Shown here piece after piece: positions 1-10,740 of a stretch of DNA of 64,000 nt; position 1 is the stretch's first letter; the number at the start of each line of letters is the position of its first letter. The position numbers were made by a program, and so were the translations under genes. The stretch covers positions 11,438,404-11,502,403 of the forward strand of contig CM055105.1 of assembly GCA_029204225.1 (NCBI GenBank), given 5' to 3'. Origin of the DNA: Diphasiastrum complanatum (lineage: Eukaryota; Streptophyta; Lycopodiopsida; Lycopodiales; Lycopodiaceae). The notes below the pieces were generated by a model. The model saw only the letters and a program-made list of their open reading frames with translations, ran no database searches and was not told where the DNA came from.

Positions 1-1290
1 CGTTGTGATCACAAGTGAACCTCTCTGGATAGAATGCGCACACATGCCTGGGAACATCGCTAAAGTCCCAAAAAACAGCCGAAAAACCACTGAAAATGTC
101 TGAAAATGGCTAAAACACTGATGAGAAATATCTCGAATGTCTGAAAAACAGTAGGAAATCCTCTGAAGTCGAAAAAACAGCCAAAAACAACTGAAAATGT
201 TTGAAAAATGTCGGAAAGATGTCTGAAAACGCTGGAAAACAGTAGAAGTACGTATGAAAAAGAAGAATGTCTGAAGAATGGCTATGAAGACCTCTAAATC
301 GCACAAGGCTGAGGATGGCACTTCTTCCAAATCGTTCAAGGATCAGAAGGGCGTGCAAGAAGGGCCGTGAAGCTGATGGCTCTGAAACGAGGTGTATGCA
401 TCAGAAGGGCGTCTGAGCCGCTACCCTGAAGCTACCATGCTGTTGGTCGCTACCATTCTGAGCCGCCACAGATCAAAACAAAATCAAAACATGCAAGGCA
501 TCACACCATGCATCAAAAGGGCGTCTGAGCCGCTACCCTACGGTTGGCCGCTTGTCTGCTGGTGGCCGCTACTCCTCCTCAACGAGCAAATCACTTCTCA
601 ACGAGCTGATGGCTGGAGCCTGCAGATGGGTGAAGGATAGCACGAAGATGGGCCTCCTTGATGCGCTCCTCAACAAGGAGATGGTGCACCTCCTCACGAG
701 CAGATGGTGCGCTGAAACAAGCCCAAAACGGCTGAAAAAGAGTTGAAAACGCGGTTGGAAGGATGTCGTGGCTCAAAATGGCTGATTGCGCGCTCAAAAC
801 GAGCTGATGGCGTGCTCCTCTGCTCTGAAAAACACCTAAAAAAATTAAAAACTCCCAAGCAGACAACAAATGGTGCTCATAACGTTGCTGGAAGGATGGC
901 GTGGAAGGCTCAAAACTGATGATGGCATGGCTGATGGCTAGGTGCTCTCGGAAGTCAGCTGATCAGCGCCTCCTCCCAACTAAAATGCTCCCCTTTGCTC
1001 AATGTGCAGCTGCAGGCAAAACTAGTGGCTGGGTATCAAGCAAAAAACCCTGATGAGTAACAATAAAAGAAAACCTCATGAGCCCTCTTTGTTCAAAAAC
1101 CCTTTATGAGATTTCTTGAAGCACAAAAGAAGCAAGGAAGTATGCTTGAAAAAAGAAAGCAAAAAAGCAGAAGCTTTAAGCAATAGAAAGACATCAACGA
1201 GCCAAAAAAAAGCAAAGAAACAAGCAAAAAGCACCAAGCAAGAAATAGCTTGAAAAATAGCTTGAAAGTTAGGAAGAGCGAGAAAAGAGC
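1..1290 (-). repeat. Low-complexity degenerate repeat, probable Gypsy leader
   Basis: No gene is recognised. From about 60 to 260 the + strand is a degenerate run built on CTGAAAA. From about 390 to 870 short units recur (GCATCAGAAGGGCGTCTGAG at about 400 and 505, and CAACGAGC(T)GATGGC variants). From 1076 to 1290 there is a purine-rich AAGCAAAAA-type stretch. Read on the minus strand, this DNA follows directly after a primer-binding site and LTR (1291-2046), so it is most simply the untranslated leader of that element, which continues off the left edge. Open frames here are compositional. Confidence 0.4.
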
Positions 1291-1303
1291 GGCAACGGCG
1301 CCA
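1291..1303 (-). other. Primer-binding site, tRNA-Asp type
   Basis: On the minus strand the sequence reads TGGCGCCGTTGCC, one base after an LTR end. This is the start of the Asp-tRNA-type primer site known from Athila and related plant Gypsy elements. It marks a minus-strand element whose interior lies to the left. Confidence 0.6.
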
Positions 1304-1304
1304 A

Positions 1305-2046
1305 TGTTGTACGTTTCGCATCCTTCGTTGGCTATGGCTCCATCTAGCATGACTATGGCGGTCTCCTAACTAGTCTACGCTATGGCTTCTCCAACTAGCT
1401 TGAGCAAGAGGATGGGAAGAGCACTATGAGCATAGGGTGAGTATTAGGTAAGATCCACTCTTCTCTCTTTTCTCTCCTTAGCAACTAACAAATGACGGCT
1501 TAACCTAAAGGATCAAACCCTAATCTAAATCTCCTCCTCTAAGGCTTACCCTACTAGAGAATGGAGGGCCTGGATTAACTTAACCTGTTGCCAGATAAAT
1601 AATGTACAATACAATCTGAAGTAACACAGTACATGAAACCACACAAGGGAGAACACTCAGAGAGGAAAGATAGGCATGTATTGCAAATGAGGTTCTTCTC
1701 GAAAATGGACTCTTCCACTCCTATATATACTTGGAGTGGTGGTCACTTACAAAAAGGCACTATGGGACAAGTAAGCCACATAGACTAACTTAACTTTGAA
1801 TCACATTGGTGCCATGGGACAAACCCCCAATACGCCTTTGTGACTAACTTTTACATAACTTGAAATTACATATCTATGTGCAGTGCCCATGACAATTTAA
1901 ACTTAGAACTGAATAACTTAAGCCATTATGGATAACGTAAAAGCCTAAACTTGATGGGCAAGTTCTACGTTTAATTCCTATCCTGCTTGTATTTTTAAAG
2001 ATGTTTCGCAGGATGGCTAGAATATTCCTTGGAATATCAGCCTACA
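1305..2046 (-). mobile_element. 5' LTR of a minus-strand Gypsy-type element
   Basis: On the minus strand a 742-bp block begins TGTAGGCTG at 2046, ends CGTACAACA at 1305, and is followed by the primer site. It has a TATA-like AAGTATATATAGG near 1720-1730, about 420 bases before the LTR end, as expected for U3 then R-U5. It interrupts the RT coding sequence of the Copia element to its right. The five bases outside the LTR on the minus strand are AACAT, the expected target duplication if found again beyond the left edge. The second LTR is outside the window. Confidence 0.6.
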
Positions 2047-4330
2047 ATGTTGGGAATTTGTGAAAATCTCCTTGCCACAAGTCGAGCTTTCCTTCTGTCG
2101 ATGCTCCCCCGTCTGCTTTGTATTTGATCTTAAAGATCCATTTGCAGTCGATTATCTTTCTGTTTGCTGGCAGGTCGGTGACAGTCCAAGTGTTCTTCCT
2201 CAGCAGTGAGTTGTACTCTTTGTCCATTGCTTCTTTCCAGAGATGTGAGTCAGCCTGTGACAAAGCTTCCTCAACTGTGGTTGGCTCCTGAATATAATAG
2301 TGAGCAAATTCATCAGTATATCGGATAGGCTAAGATCGAATTCTTGATGATCTCCTGGTTGAAGCTTGTGGCTGTGAAGTCTGACTTTTTGTCGGGCATG
2401 TCGAACACATTTACTGCTCCTGAGTTGCAGTCTCTTCATTTTCTTTTGGATCTGATTGTATAGGGTGACTACAAGAAGGAATGGAAATTGCCTTTTGAGA
2501 AGAGTCAGTTGTTGGAGCAGAATTTGTGGACTGCATTTGTCCCTTGCCCTTCAAATCAATAAACTGATCTTCGATAAAAGTCACATCCCTGTTAGTGAAA
2601 ACTTTACAAGTATCTATGTTATACAGTCTGTACATTCCATCAGAATTGCAATAGCCAACAAAAATAGTTTTAAAAGAATGCTCATCAAGTTTCTTTCCGT
2701 TGTCCTTTGGGACATGAGCATAAGTTGTTCATCCAAATACTTTCAAATGTTTGATTGAGGGTTTGAACCCAGTCCAAACCTCATAAGGAGTTTTGCTGTT
2801 AGGAACACCCTTAGTTATGCATCGATTTTGCAAATAAGTTGCTGTTGAAACAACATGTTGCCAAAATGATTTGGGCAAAGAAGCATGTGTGATCATGCAT
2901 TTAGCAGACTCGACTAAGGTTTTGTTCTTCCTTTCAACCAGTCCATTTGACTGTGGAGAATAGGAAATAGCAAACTGTTGCTCGATGCCATTGGCTGAGT
3001 AGTAATCCTTGAATTCATTTGAAATGTATTCTCCACCATTGTCGCTCCTGAGAGCTTTGATTCTTTTGCCTGTCTGCAACTCAACATTCTCCTTAAATTT
3101 CTTGAAGAACTGGAAAGCTTCAAATTTGTGCTTTTGGAAATAGATAGCAGTCCTCCTGGAATAATCATCTATAAAAGTAATAAAGAACTTTGCATCAAGT
3201 AATGATGGTGTCTGCATTGGGCCACATATGTCAGTATGCACAATGTCTAACAGATCTCTAGAAATGTGTTCTTGATTTGACTTGAATGGCCTTCTTGCCT
3301 GCTTTCCTTTGATACAACTTGAGCAGACAGGGGGATTGACAACTTTACAATCTAAATCAAGAACTGAAGAATGATGTTTAGACATGTTACCTATTGATGT
3401 ATAGTTAAGGTGACGAAGTCTATAATGCCAAATCACTTCTTTATTCATAGATGTTGAACTGCTTAAAGCACGATCAGTTACAGTATTACAATGACTAAGC
3501 CTATAGAGATTTCCTTGTCTCTTTCCGAGTGCAAGAACTCTCCTGTTCTTATCAAGAATTTGACAGGAATCTGTCAGAAACTCTACCCTATGTCCTAAAT
3601 CTGTGATTCGACTGACTGACAATAGATTTGTTGTCAGATTTGGGACATACAATACATTTGGTATAAGCTTCGACATTCCATTCTGAAAATTCATCCTAAC
3701 AGTACCTTCACCTTCAATTATGTGGGAACTGCTGTCTCCAAGGTGAACAAATTTCTTTGTGCTGTAGGGTGAATAGTCGATGAACCATTCTTGATGGCTT
3801 GTCATGTGTTGTGTAGCTCCAGAATCGAGGAACCACTCCTCTGACTGTTCGACATGGTGATGGCTCACCATGAAGACTTCCTGCTCATCATCATCTTCGA
3901 TCTTCTGCTTGGTGTCGGCTGCATGAGCTTGCCGATCCAGCTTCTTCTTCTTTTTGTCATTGTTGAACTTCAAGACTCGACAGTCCTGGATCTCATGATT
4001 TGGTCTCTTGCAGTACCTGCAAAAGAGTCTTTTCTTGTTGTTCTGAGCAGGTGGCTGATTCTAGGACTTTTGTGACTGCTTTTGATTGCTGTCAGTTTGT
4101 CGAACAACTTTCTTCTTCTGTTGCTTTCTTGAGCCCTTCTTGGAGAATAATGCTTGTGAGTCGTTGATGGAGGATGAAGATGCTCCACCTCTTCTTGTTT
4201 CCTCTTGCAGCAACATAGTTATGACTCTGGATAATGTGATGTCTGAGTGTGTGGAAGCCATCATCACCCAGTTTTCATAGGAAGATGGTAAGCTTGACAA
4301 TAAGGTCATTGAAACTGACAACTTGGCCTA
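2047..4330 (-). pseudogene. Copia 1 gag-protease-integrase-RT fragment
   Basis: This is a Ty1/Copia polyprotein read right to left. A gag C-terminal part (4321-4061) is followed by a CCHC knuckle, CRYCKRPNHEIQDC, near 4030-3985. Next come the aspartic protease with DSGATQHMT and the integrase with the HLNYTSIG zinc region, TDICGPM, SDNGGEY and GLVERKN (main open frame 3973-2729, 414 aa). The frame then breaks and the RT start (SHLWKEAMDKEYNSL, CKWIFKIKYK) appears at 2263. After one more frameshift, KARLVARRFSQIPN continues to 2047, where a Gypsy LTR cuts in. The gag start, primer site and 5' LTR are missing on the right. It is a dead element. Assignment to Copia is sure; it resembles Copia 3 and 4 in this window. 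Confidence 0.9.
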
Positions 4331-4500
4331 GATTCCAAGAGGAGTTCCGGAAGGCCTTCGTTGCTCTCGATGACTCGGAGATGTATATTCGTTTCATCAA
4401 CTGCCAAATGGGCAATCGTGAATTCAACACCTATGTTCAAGAATTCACTGATTATTTGGCCACATTCCAAGTCTCCAATTCCACTCCTGAAGCTAGATAA
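4331..4500 (+). pseudogene. Gypsy gag scrap
   Basis: A short + strand stretch reads FQEEFRKAFVALDDSEM, then MGNREFNTYVQEF, the typical core of the Ty3/Gypsy capsid (retrotransposon gag family). It is about 55 residues, truncated at both ends, and sits head-on to the Copia gag at its left. The TAA after PEAR coincides with loss of similarity. Confidence 0.65.
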
Positions 4501-4537
4501 GTCTTATTTCTATGGTTCTCGGCTTCAGTGTTCAGCA

Positions 4538-5190
4538 CATAGATGCACTGCGATTCAGAATCGCGGTTCCAGAATCGTTTAGAATCGTTTATTCTTTTGA
4601 ATTTTTTTTGGGCAATATGGGTATCAGATTAAAGGTCTATTAAGAGCATTATTACTGTGTAGTTTGCCGAATGTTTCGTGTACATGATGGTCCAATTCAG
4701 GTGCATTAATCCATGTTGGGTTCTGTCAAGGATAAAAATTCAAAACTAACTTGTAGCCTGTTCGTTACGATCACAGATGGTTCCAGTGGGACAGGGACAG
4801 AGAACTGTAGAGCAATTGTACCTTGCTTTTTGCTTCGGGGGTTGCTGCCCCCCTGATCCCCCCTGCCCCCCGTAGATAAAAATGGGGGTCCAAATGCGCG
4901 CCAATAAGGGCCCAATATTTAGCCCAAACTGTAGCATTAACATTTACCGAGAACCAGAGCAAATAACAACCAAATAGCTACTGAAAATAAGATCTGTTTG
5001 TGCCCTATCTACTGCACTTCTGGGAGGCAAAATGCTGGTTTGACCATTGCTCCTTCAAAATAACTTCAGCCATAAGCTATTTTTCCAATTTTTTATTTTT
5101 TTTTTGCATGATTCTGGGTTTGAATCGCGATTCGCAGAATCGCGGTTCGCGAATTGCGGACCCAGCCAATCGCGATTCGTTGCAACTATG
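4538..5190. mobile_element. hAT-like non-autonomous transposon, 8-bp TSD
   Basis: A 653-bp element is flanked on both sides by the identical octamer GTTCAGCA (4530-4537 and 5191-5198), the target-duplication length of hAT transposases. The ends are imperfect inverted repeats: CATAGATGCACTGCGATTC on the left, and CATAGTTGCAACGAATCGC reading in from the right. Both subterminal regions are full of GAATCGCG/CGCGATTC words, the kind of clustered motif a hAT transposase binds. No transposase frame is present, so it depends on an enzyme supplied elsewhere. The insertion splits a minus-strand Gypsy protease fragment. Confidence 0.8.
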
Positions 5191-5198
5191 GTTCAGCA

Positions 5199-5304
5199 GT
5201 ACAATATGAGAATCAATAAAGTTATGAGTTGATCCACTATCCAGTAAAATACTAATTTCCTCACCATACTTTGTGTGTTTTAAACGAAATAGTTCATTTG
5301 GCAT
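5199..5304 (-). pseudogene. Gypsy aspartic protease scrap
   Basis: The minus-strand frame contains ISILLDSGSTHNFIDS, the active-site segment of Ty3/Gypsy proteases (DSG triad present). The frame is cut at 5199 by the hAT-like insertion. A few in-frame codons appear to continue at 4529-4501 on the other side. No RT or integrase follows, so this is only a fragment. Confidence 0.7.
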
Positions 5305-6887
5305 GAAGTAGTACTACTGAACGTTCATTCACTCACAATCAAGGAAAGTAATTTCAAGTTTTGGACCTTTATCACCATAAGCACAGAAATTTCAATTTTC
5401 AGAATCATTATGCAGTAGTTAAAAATCAACTATTGATATCAGTTAAAAAAATTACCGAATTACCATAGTCGAAATTCAAAAGAAATTCCCGTAATCAGTC
5501 AAGACACTGTGTATAGCATGCATGCCTGGATCCCAACAAGTCAACATGCACTAGCTTAGAAGCTATAAAATATGCAATTCCTAGCTCATGCGGAGGTTTC
5601 ATGCACCTATAGGCTTCATGCATCAGTACATGCTAACAAATTTTTCTGAAAATTGCTTGAAAACTGTCATAACTTCAAACGATTAGAACGTCGTTGATTC
5701 TGTATCGATTTTGATGAAGTGAAGTTCTACAGTGGTTTTTTCTGCTAGGAATATGACTGCAACGTCAGCACAGCTTGTGCAGATCACATGTGCAAGCAGT
5801 AAATCCACCAAAAAACAGTATATGGGCGCACTTTGCAGGTGATAGAAGAATCAAAAAACATAGTCGTCGCATGCATGGCTCAGAACAGATGTTACAGACA
5901 ATTCAATTAGCCTAAAATTTTTAGTGAAGGTCTATGTTAGATAATTCGGCTGTAGGTCAAGAAGAATTAACTGAAAAATCAATTTTCTATGAAGAATGAG
6001 GGTGCTAGCAGCATCTGCCTTGCTGGAGATCATTTTAACTTATTTGAATAGCTCCGAAGCTGCAACTTGGTTCAAACCGAAGCTAAAACGACCTATTATC
6101 GGCTCAAGAAATCTCAGGCCAGAAGCCTTGACCCCGAGCATGCATTACAACTTCAAAGATGTCTGAAACTGGTTTTTCATGACTTTTTGAGCTCTTGACA
6201 CCTAGAACAGCTCATTCATGATGGGAACAGCCTAGTTAAACCTTTGGTACTGTTCTAAACATGCCAAACGACCTTGCTATGGATCCAGAACTTGCTCATG
6301 AACTCATTTCTATGCAAAGACAATGACAAAACATGATTTTCAAGCAAAAAAACCACTAGTTTTTAACATGTTCTCGCTTCTCTCAGTCCGATTCAGCCTT
6401 AATACAGTCCAGCCCATGCCAAGTCTGACCTATAATAGCAATCTCAGAACCTACAAGGTTCTAACACTCAAGTTTGGCTCAAAAATTGATCATTTTGATT
6501 GATTCTAGCCTTCTAACTAATGTTTCACCTACTTTTAAGGCAACATGGGTACGCATGATCCAAATTCCTGAAAAGCAATCCAAACCTATGTGCAATACAG
6601 CCCTATGCTGTTGCTTGAGATGCCTAAATTTAGGTTAACTTTGCAAATTTTACACTTTTGACTATAACTGTGTAATTCCTAGCAATGATCTTGATAGCTA
6701 TTCCTGTCTACACAAGATGCCATCACATAAACTTATATATGCATAAAAAGTTGTGAGAAAGCCTTACTTGGAGATGGTAGCTTCAAGAAGAAGTGTTGAT
6801 AGACAAAGAACAAAGATTCCTACCAAAAGCAAAAAGCTGAAGCCAAGAACCATCGACTACTCCTGTTGATTACCGCAAGCCTTGTTC
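5305..6887. other. Non-coding stretch, possible retroelement leader
   Basis: No frame of note was found. The sequence is AT-rich, without clear tandem repeats. It lies between a Gypsy protease scrap and a minus-strand primer site (6888-6897), so part of it is probably the untranslated leader of the element whose LTR is at 6899-7638. No gag could be read in it. Confidence 0.4.
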
Positions 6888-7638
6888 TGATACCACTGTG
6901 TCATGTACTGCCAGTACATAAGTGCTCATAAATTTATTATAATATCCAATGTAAGCTTTGGTGGGCCCAAAAGGAATTAATAGCCTTCAGAATAAAGGTG
7001 GTTCGCTCTTTAGACCCTCAAAATACTCAAATAAGGATCAAGAAGGGCCCAAGTACACTCAAACTTAACGAGGGCTAACTATCCTTTAGAGATAGTTATG
7101 TTGAGTTAAGTTAGGGACTTTGCCTGTATGTAGGCAAGTGACACCATTTTGAGTATCTTTTGGCTCATTTGCAAATTGAGAGAGCTCCATCTCCTCTTTC
7201 TCCTTTGTGAATGTGAGCCTTGGAATGCACCTTGCTAGGTCTCATGTGCCCAATCCACGTGAGTTCATGCTCTATTCAATGCTTGTAATGCCATATCTAC
7301 TCTATTCTAATGTAGTTTCATGGAGATCCTTGTGTCTTGTGCTTCTTGTGGTTATGGTATCATGAGTGCTTTGTATTTCTCTTGCTTCTAGCTTTAGTTT
7401 CATTGTTATTGCTAATTGCTTGGATTTAACGCACGACACACTGTGACGTCCACCAAGGATCAAGCTTGCAAAACACTCCAACGAGAGGTACACGGTAGCC
7501 AAACCACCCATCCTTGTCGAAGCCTAGTATGGGAACCTAAGCTCCACCCCCAAGCCACAACCTGCGAATACCAACTGAAATCCCATTGATGAGATGGCGA
7601 GTTTTCTCTTGTAGATGTAGGCTACAAGGTCCCCAACA
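6888..7638 (-). mobile_element. 5' LTR plus Met-tRNA primer site
   Basis: On the minus strand GTGGTATCAG (the initiator-Met primer site family, 6897-6888) directly follows a block running from TGTTGGGGACC at 7638 to TACATGACA at 6899. That gives a 740-bp TG...CA LTR with complementary ends (TGT/ACA). The bases outside on the right are TGATG. No second copy is visible in the window, so this is either a truncated element or the start of a heavily decayed one. Whether it is Gypsy or Copia cannot be told from the LTR alone. Confidence 0.5.
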
Positions 7639-8076
7639 TGATGCTATGTTGCCCCTGAAGTCCAGTCTAACTCAAGTCACAATTGATAGTTCCTCTCCAT
7701 GTATGTTAATCGTCATAGGTCATGTACTACTCCACATGTATCAATGTTAGACAACTGGAGGGCCAACGTACTCATGTCAAGGATTATTCCAAATCCTCTT
7801 AGCCAGACATGGACATAACAAGAACCCTAGCAAGGTAGATCATATGAACAATGCAATCATTTTAAGTAGAAGAGGTCTTGGAAATTGGTCAGGTTCGCAA
7901 TGATTTGATCTAATAGAGTTGGAATACAAAGGACTTCAGCTAACCGGTAACGACTACATTGACTAGGTCCAACAGAGCTCTTATGGCAACAATGGTCGTA
8001 AGATTATGCTCTAGAATTGACTTGAAGGATCCTCTTGAATGTGAAGAAATATGGCATCGGAGTGATGGCAACTATT

Positions 8077-8079
<3 letters not shown>
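7639..8079. other. Non-coding, nothing recognised
   Basis: No frame, repeat or RNA gene was recognised between the LTR end and the GA tract. Confidence 0.4.
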
Positions 8080-8154
<75 letters not shown>

Positions 8155-8192
8155 AGAAGAAGAAGAAGAAGAAGAAGAAGAAGAAGAAGAAG
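8080..8192. repeat. Microsatellite (GA)n then (GAA)n at LINE 3' end
   Basis: A pure (GA)n tract (8080-8150) runs into (GAA)n (to 8192). On the minus strand this is AATAAAGC followed by (TTC)n and (TC)n, placed exactly at the 3' end of the LINE to the right. It may be the element's 3' tail or a microsatellite grown from it. Confidence 0.85.
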
Positions 8193-10740
8193 CTTTATTA
8201 ACGTCTTTTGATGCCAAAAGGCATATAAGACTAGATAAGTACATCTCAACTGTGATAGATACTGAAAGGAGCATATGAATGTCTCCAAAAACAAACGACA
8301 AATGACAAACTACTAGCTAAAATAATTGGTCTCGCAAGAGCAGACAAAATGTTTAAATGTCTAAACTGCTCTTAGACATGAAAGTATGAAATATGTTACA
8401 AAGGGGGTGTCGTATAACTATACAATATCCATCCAAACTGTATGGTAGATCATGCCGCCACAGGACCTTTACTGAAGAAAGCAAGGATAGAAGAAGAGTT
8501 GGTGTTGAAGTAGTAGGCTTGCGCACATGAGCTCTCGACCTATGAGGTCTCTTGGTAGCTTTGACGTGTGGTCTGAAGGCAACACGCTATCGCCGATCAT
8601 GATGAGAATCACGGGGTAAGATATCTGACTCATCCTCTGACAATGTATCGGCATCAATGTCTGCTCTGGATCGTCTCCTAGAGAAAAAGGAGGCAATCTG
8701 GGTTTGCTGGGAGTCATGGTATCCAAACCGATCTCTCTGACAAATATCTTGACGGAGCAGGGACATCTCTCGTAGTATCAATGCCACACATCGAGGGTCA
8801 ACATATGAAATGAGTGAGCGAACTGTGACTGGAGAATCTCAGAAAAGGCAATGATAGCGTCCCCGAATCTCATAATAGACAGGACATCTGAATAGAAAAA
8901 GCTCCTCTGGCTCCACCTCCTCTAACGTGCACATTTGACAAAGTCTGCTCATATGAGGGACACCCTGGAAGCGCCCCGCCTCAACATATAGCTGGTGTGA
9001 GGAAACTTGGAATTGACCTAGTGTAAAACGGAGGCAATGTGAAAGTCCACTATCCAAATAACGAGGCAAAACTGGGATCCCAGCACTGTCTAGTTCAAGG
9101 AAACTAGAGCAATAGAAGTCCGGCTTGACCCCCAAGGGCCCCTGCCAGGACGCTCGAGAGCATGCATGATAAATAACCCCTTTGATATACTGATGAGAAC
9201 CCACTGGTAGGTCAAAGATATCGATGCCATATATCCGTAGAAGACGAGAACCTTGGGAGCACCATGATAACTGATGATTCTGGTGATGAAGCTGCTGAGA
9301 AGAGAGAAAAGCTATGTGTGGATATCGTGAAACCGAAAGACTCATCACTCTCTGGATATAAGTGATCGACTTGAAAATAGCCTCCACCTGTAGTGGAATG
9401 ACGACAAACTCAGCAAGTAAAACCTGGTGAGGAACAGATGGTTTGACACAGATCATATGTGCAAGCATACTGATCTGTAGACGGGAAATGCTAGTCCACT
9501 CTGACTCAGGAATCCCAGTGCACCAAGCTTCCGCTGCATACATAATTGTGGGTGTAACAATAGTATCAAATAGGTTACACTTACTCGGAGAGTCCCGAAT
9601 GTGCTTCCCAAGCCTGCAGCCAATACCACCATCCTGGTTGATGACTCTCTCAAGCTCATCAATATGTAGACCAAAGAGTGTGGGGGAGAGGGAACAGCCC
9701 TGCTTCACCCCGATAGTACTCCTAACTCTCTCAGAGAGACCGTCCTCTGACCTGAAGCATCCCCAAACTTGCTCATAGAGTGCCATGACAGCCAATATGG
9801 TATCAATAGAAAAATCAAGATCTCTCAGCCTCTGGATAAGCATATGACGTGGAAAAGAGTCAAACACTTTCTTGAAGTCCACAAAACAACAATATACTCT
9901 CTCATGTCCGGATCTAGCCTTCTCAATAATAGCCCGAAGAGTGAACACATGATCAGTGGTAGAGTGCTGTGTCCTGAAGCCAGCTTGATGCAAAGCATGT
10001 AGCTTTCGTGTCTTTGCCACACAGCTGATCACTGTCTGAAGGATAGTGCCGTAAAGCTTAGCCACAATGTGCCCAATCATAATGGTACGGTAGTTATCAG
10101 GTTTCACGGGGTGGATGATATTAGTACACCATGGAAGGGGAAATCCAGAGATGATGGCCTGATTAAGGAGTGAGGCTAAAACAGGTGAAAGAATATTAGT
10201 AGCATGAATAAGGAGTTCGGACTCTAGGTCCTCGACATCCCGAGAACGATGGGTCTTCATTTTCTCAATGGCAAGGGAGACCAATGCAGGGGTGAAAAGG
10301 GAGAAAGTGGAGGGACGGGGAGATATAACAATCGGATTAGTGGGAAAGGTGTAAAGTAATGTGGCATATTCGGTCCAGCGACGTAAATCTCTCAACAATG
10401 GAGGTGGGGCACGGGGAATAAACTCATGCCAAAAGGCACCAAATGAGGAACTATAGAGGAGATCTATGAGGCGTTTCCCTTAAGAGGTTTCCTATATGCG
10501 ATTTTTATAACGACAAGTATAGCTATATAAGTGTCTGAGGTGACGAAGTTGGGGGAACAGTAAGAGTTGAGCAGAGTTGACTTGAGAGTGGAGTTGTTTA
10601 CATATATCATCATACCAAGGTTGGTGAGGATGATGAAGCTTTGGGGACGTGGATTTTCTGCGATGTTTGGAGGGGAAGGCCATAGAAGCTGCAGTATGAA
10701 GAGCTGTAGTCAGGAAAGATGATTAGGAGTGGAGTGAGTT
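8193..10740 (-). mobile_element. LINE (non-LTR retrotransposon), 5'-truncated
   Basis: A minus-strand non-LTR retrotransposon remnant. From its 5' side it shows the post-endonuclease linker (10683-10492, PWYDDICKQLHSQ, RHLRHLY), then the RT ORF (10398-8839) and broken C-terminal coding to about 8590. A 3' UTR follows, ending AATAAAGC next to the CTT/CT tract. The endonuclease domain is missing, as is usual for 5'-truncated copies. Stops lie between 10492 and 10398 and after 8839. No target duplication was recognised. Confidence 0.85.
8839..10398 (-). pseudogene. LINE ORF2 with RT core deleted in frame
   Basis: This is a 519-aa open frame. Residues 100-250 carry LINE RT motifs: NYRTIMIGHIVAKLYG, the motif A region CFVDFKKVFDSFPR (near 171-184), and the motif B region TIGVKQGCSLSPTLFG (near 228-243), ending HIDELE. 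The palm motif C (normally FADD/YADD) and thumb should follow. Instead the frame passes at about residues 260-275 straight to LFDTIVTPTIMYAAEAW, which in intact elements lies well over 100 residues later. The C-terminus has a degenerate zinc knuckle, CQMC...ELFLFRC, with Glu where His is usual. The deletion removes the catalytic aspartates, so no polymerase activity is expected, yet the remaining 519 codons are uninterrupted. Confidence 0.85.

Noticed and set aside
8004-8301. Ser/Leu-repeat protein frames
   Set aside because: They are translations of the GA/GAA microsatellite. The same holds for the frames at 26446-26628, 33459-33659, 44194-44421 and 51987-52202.
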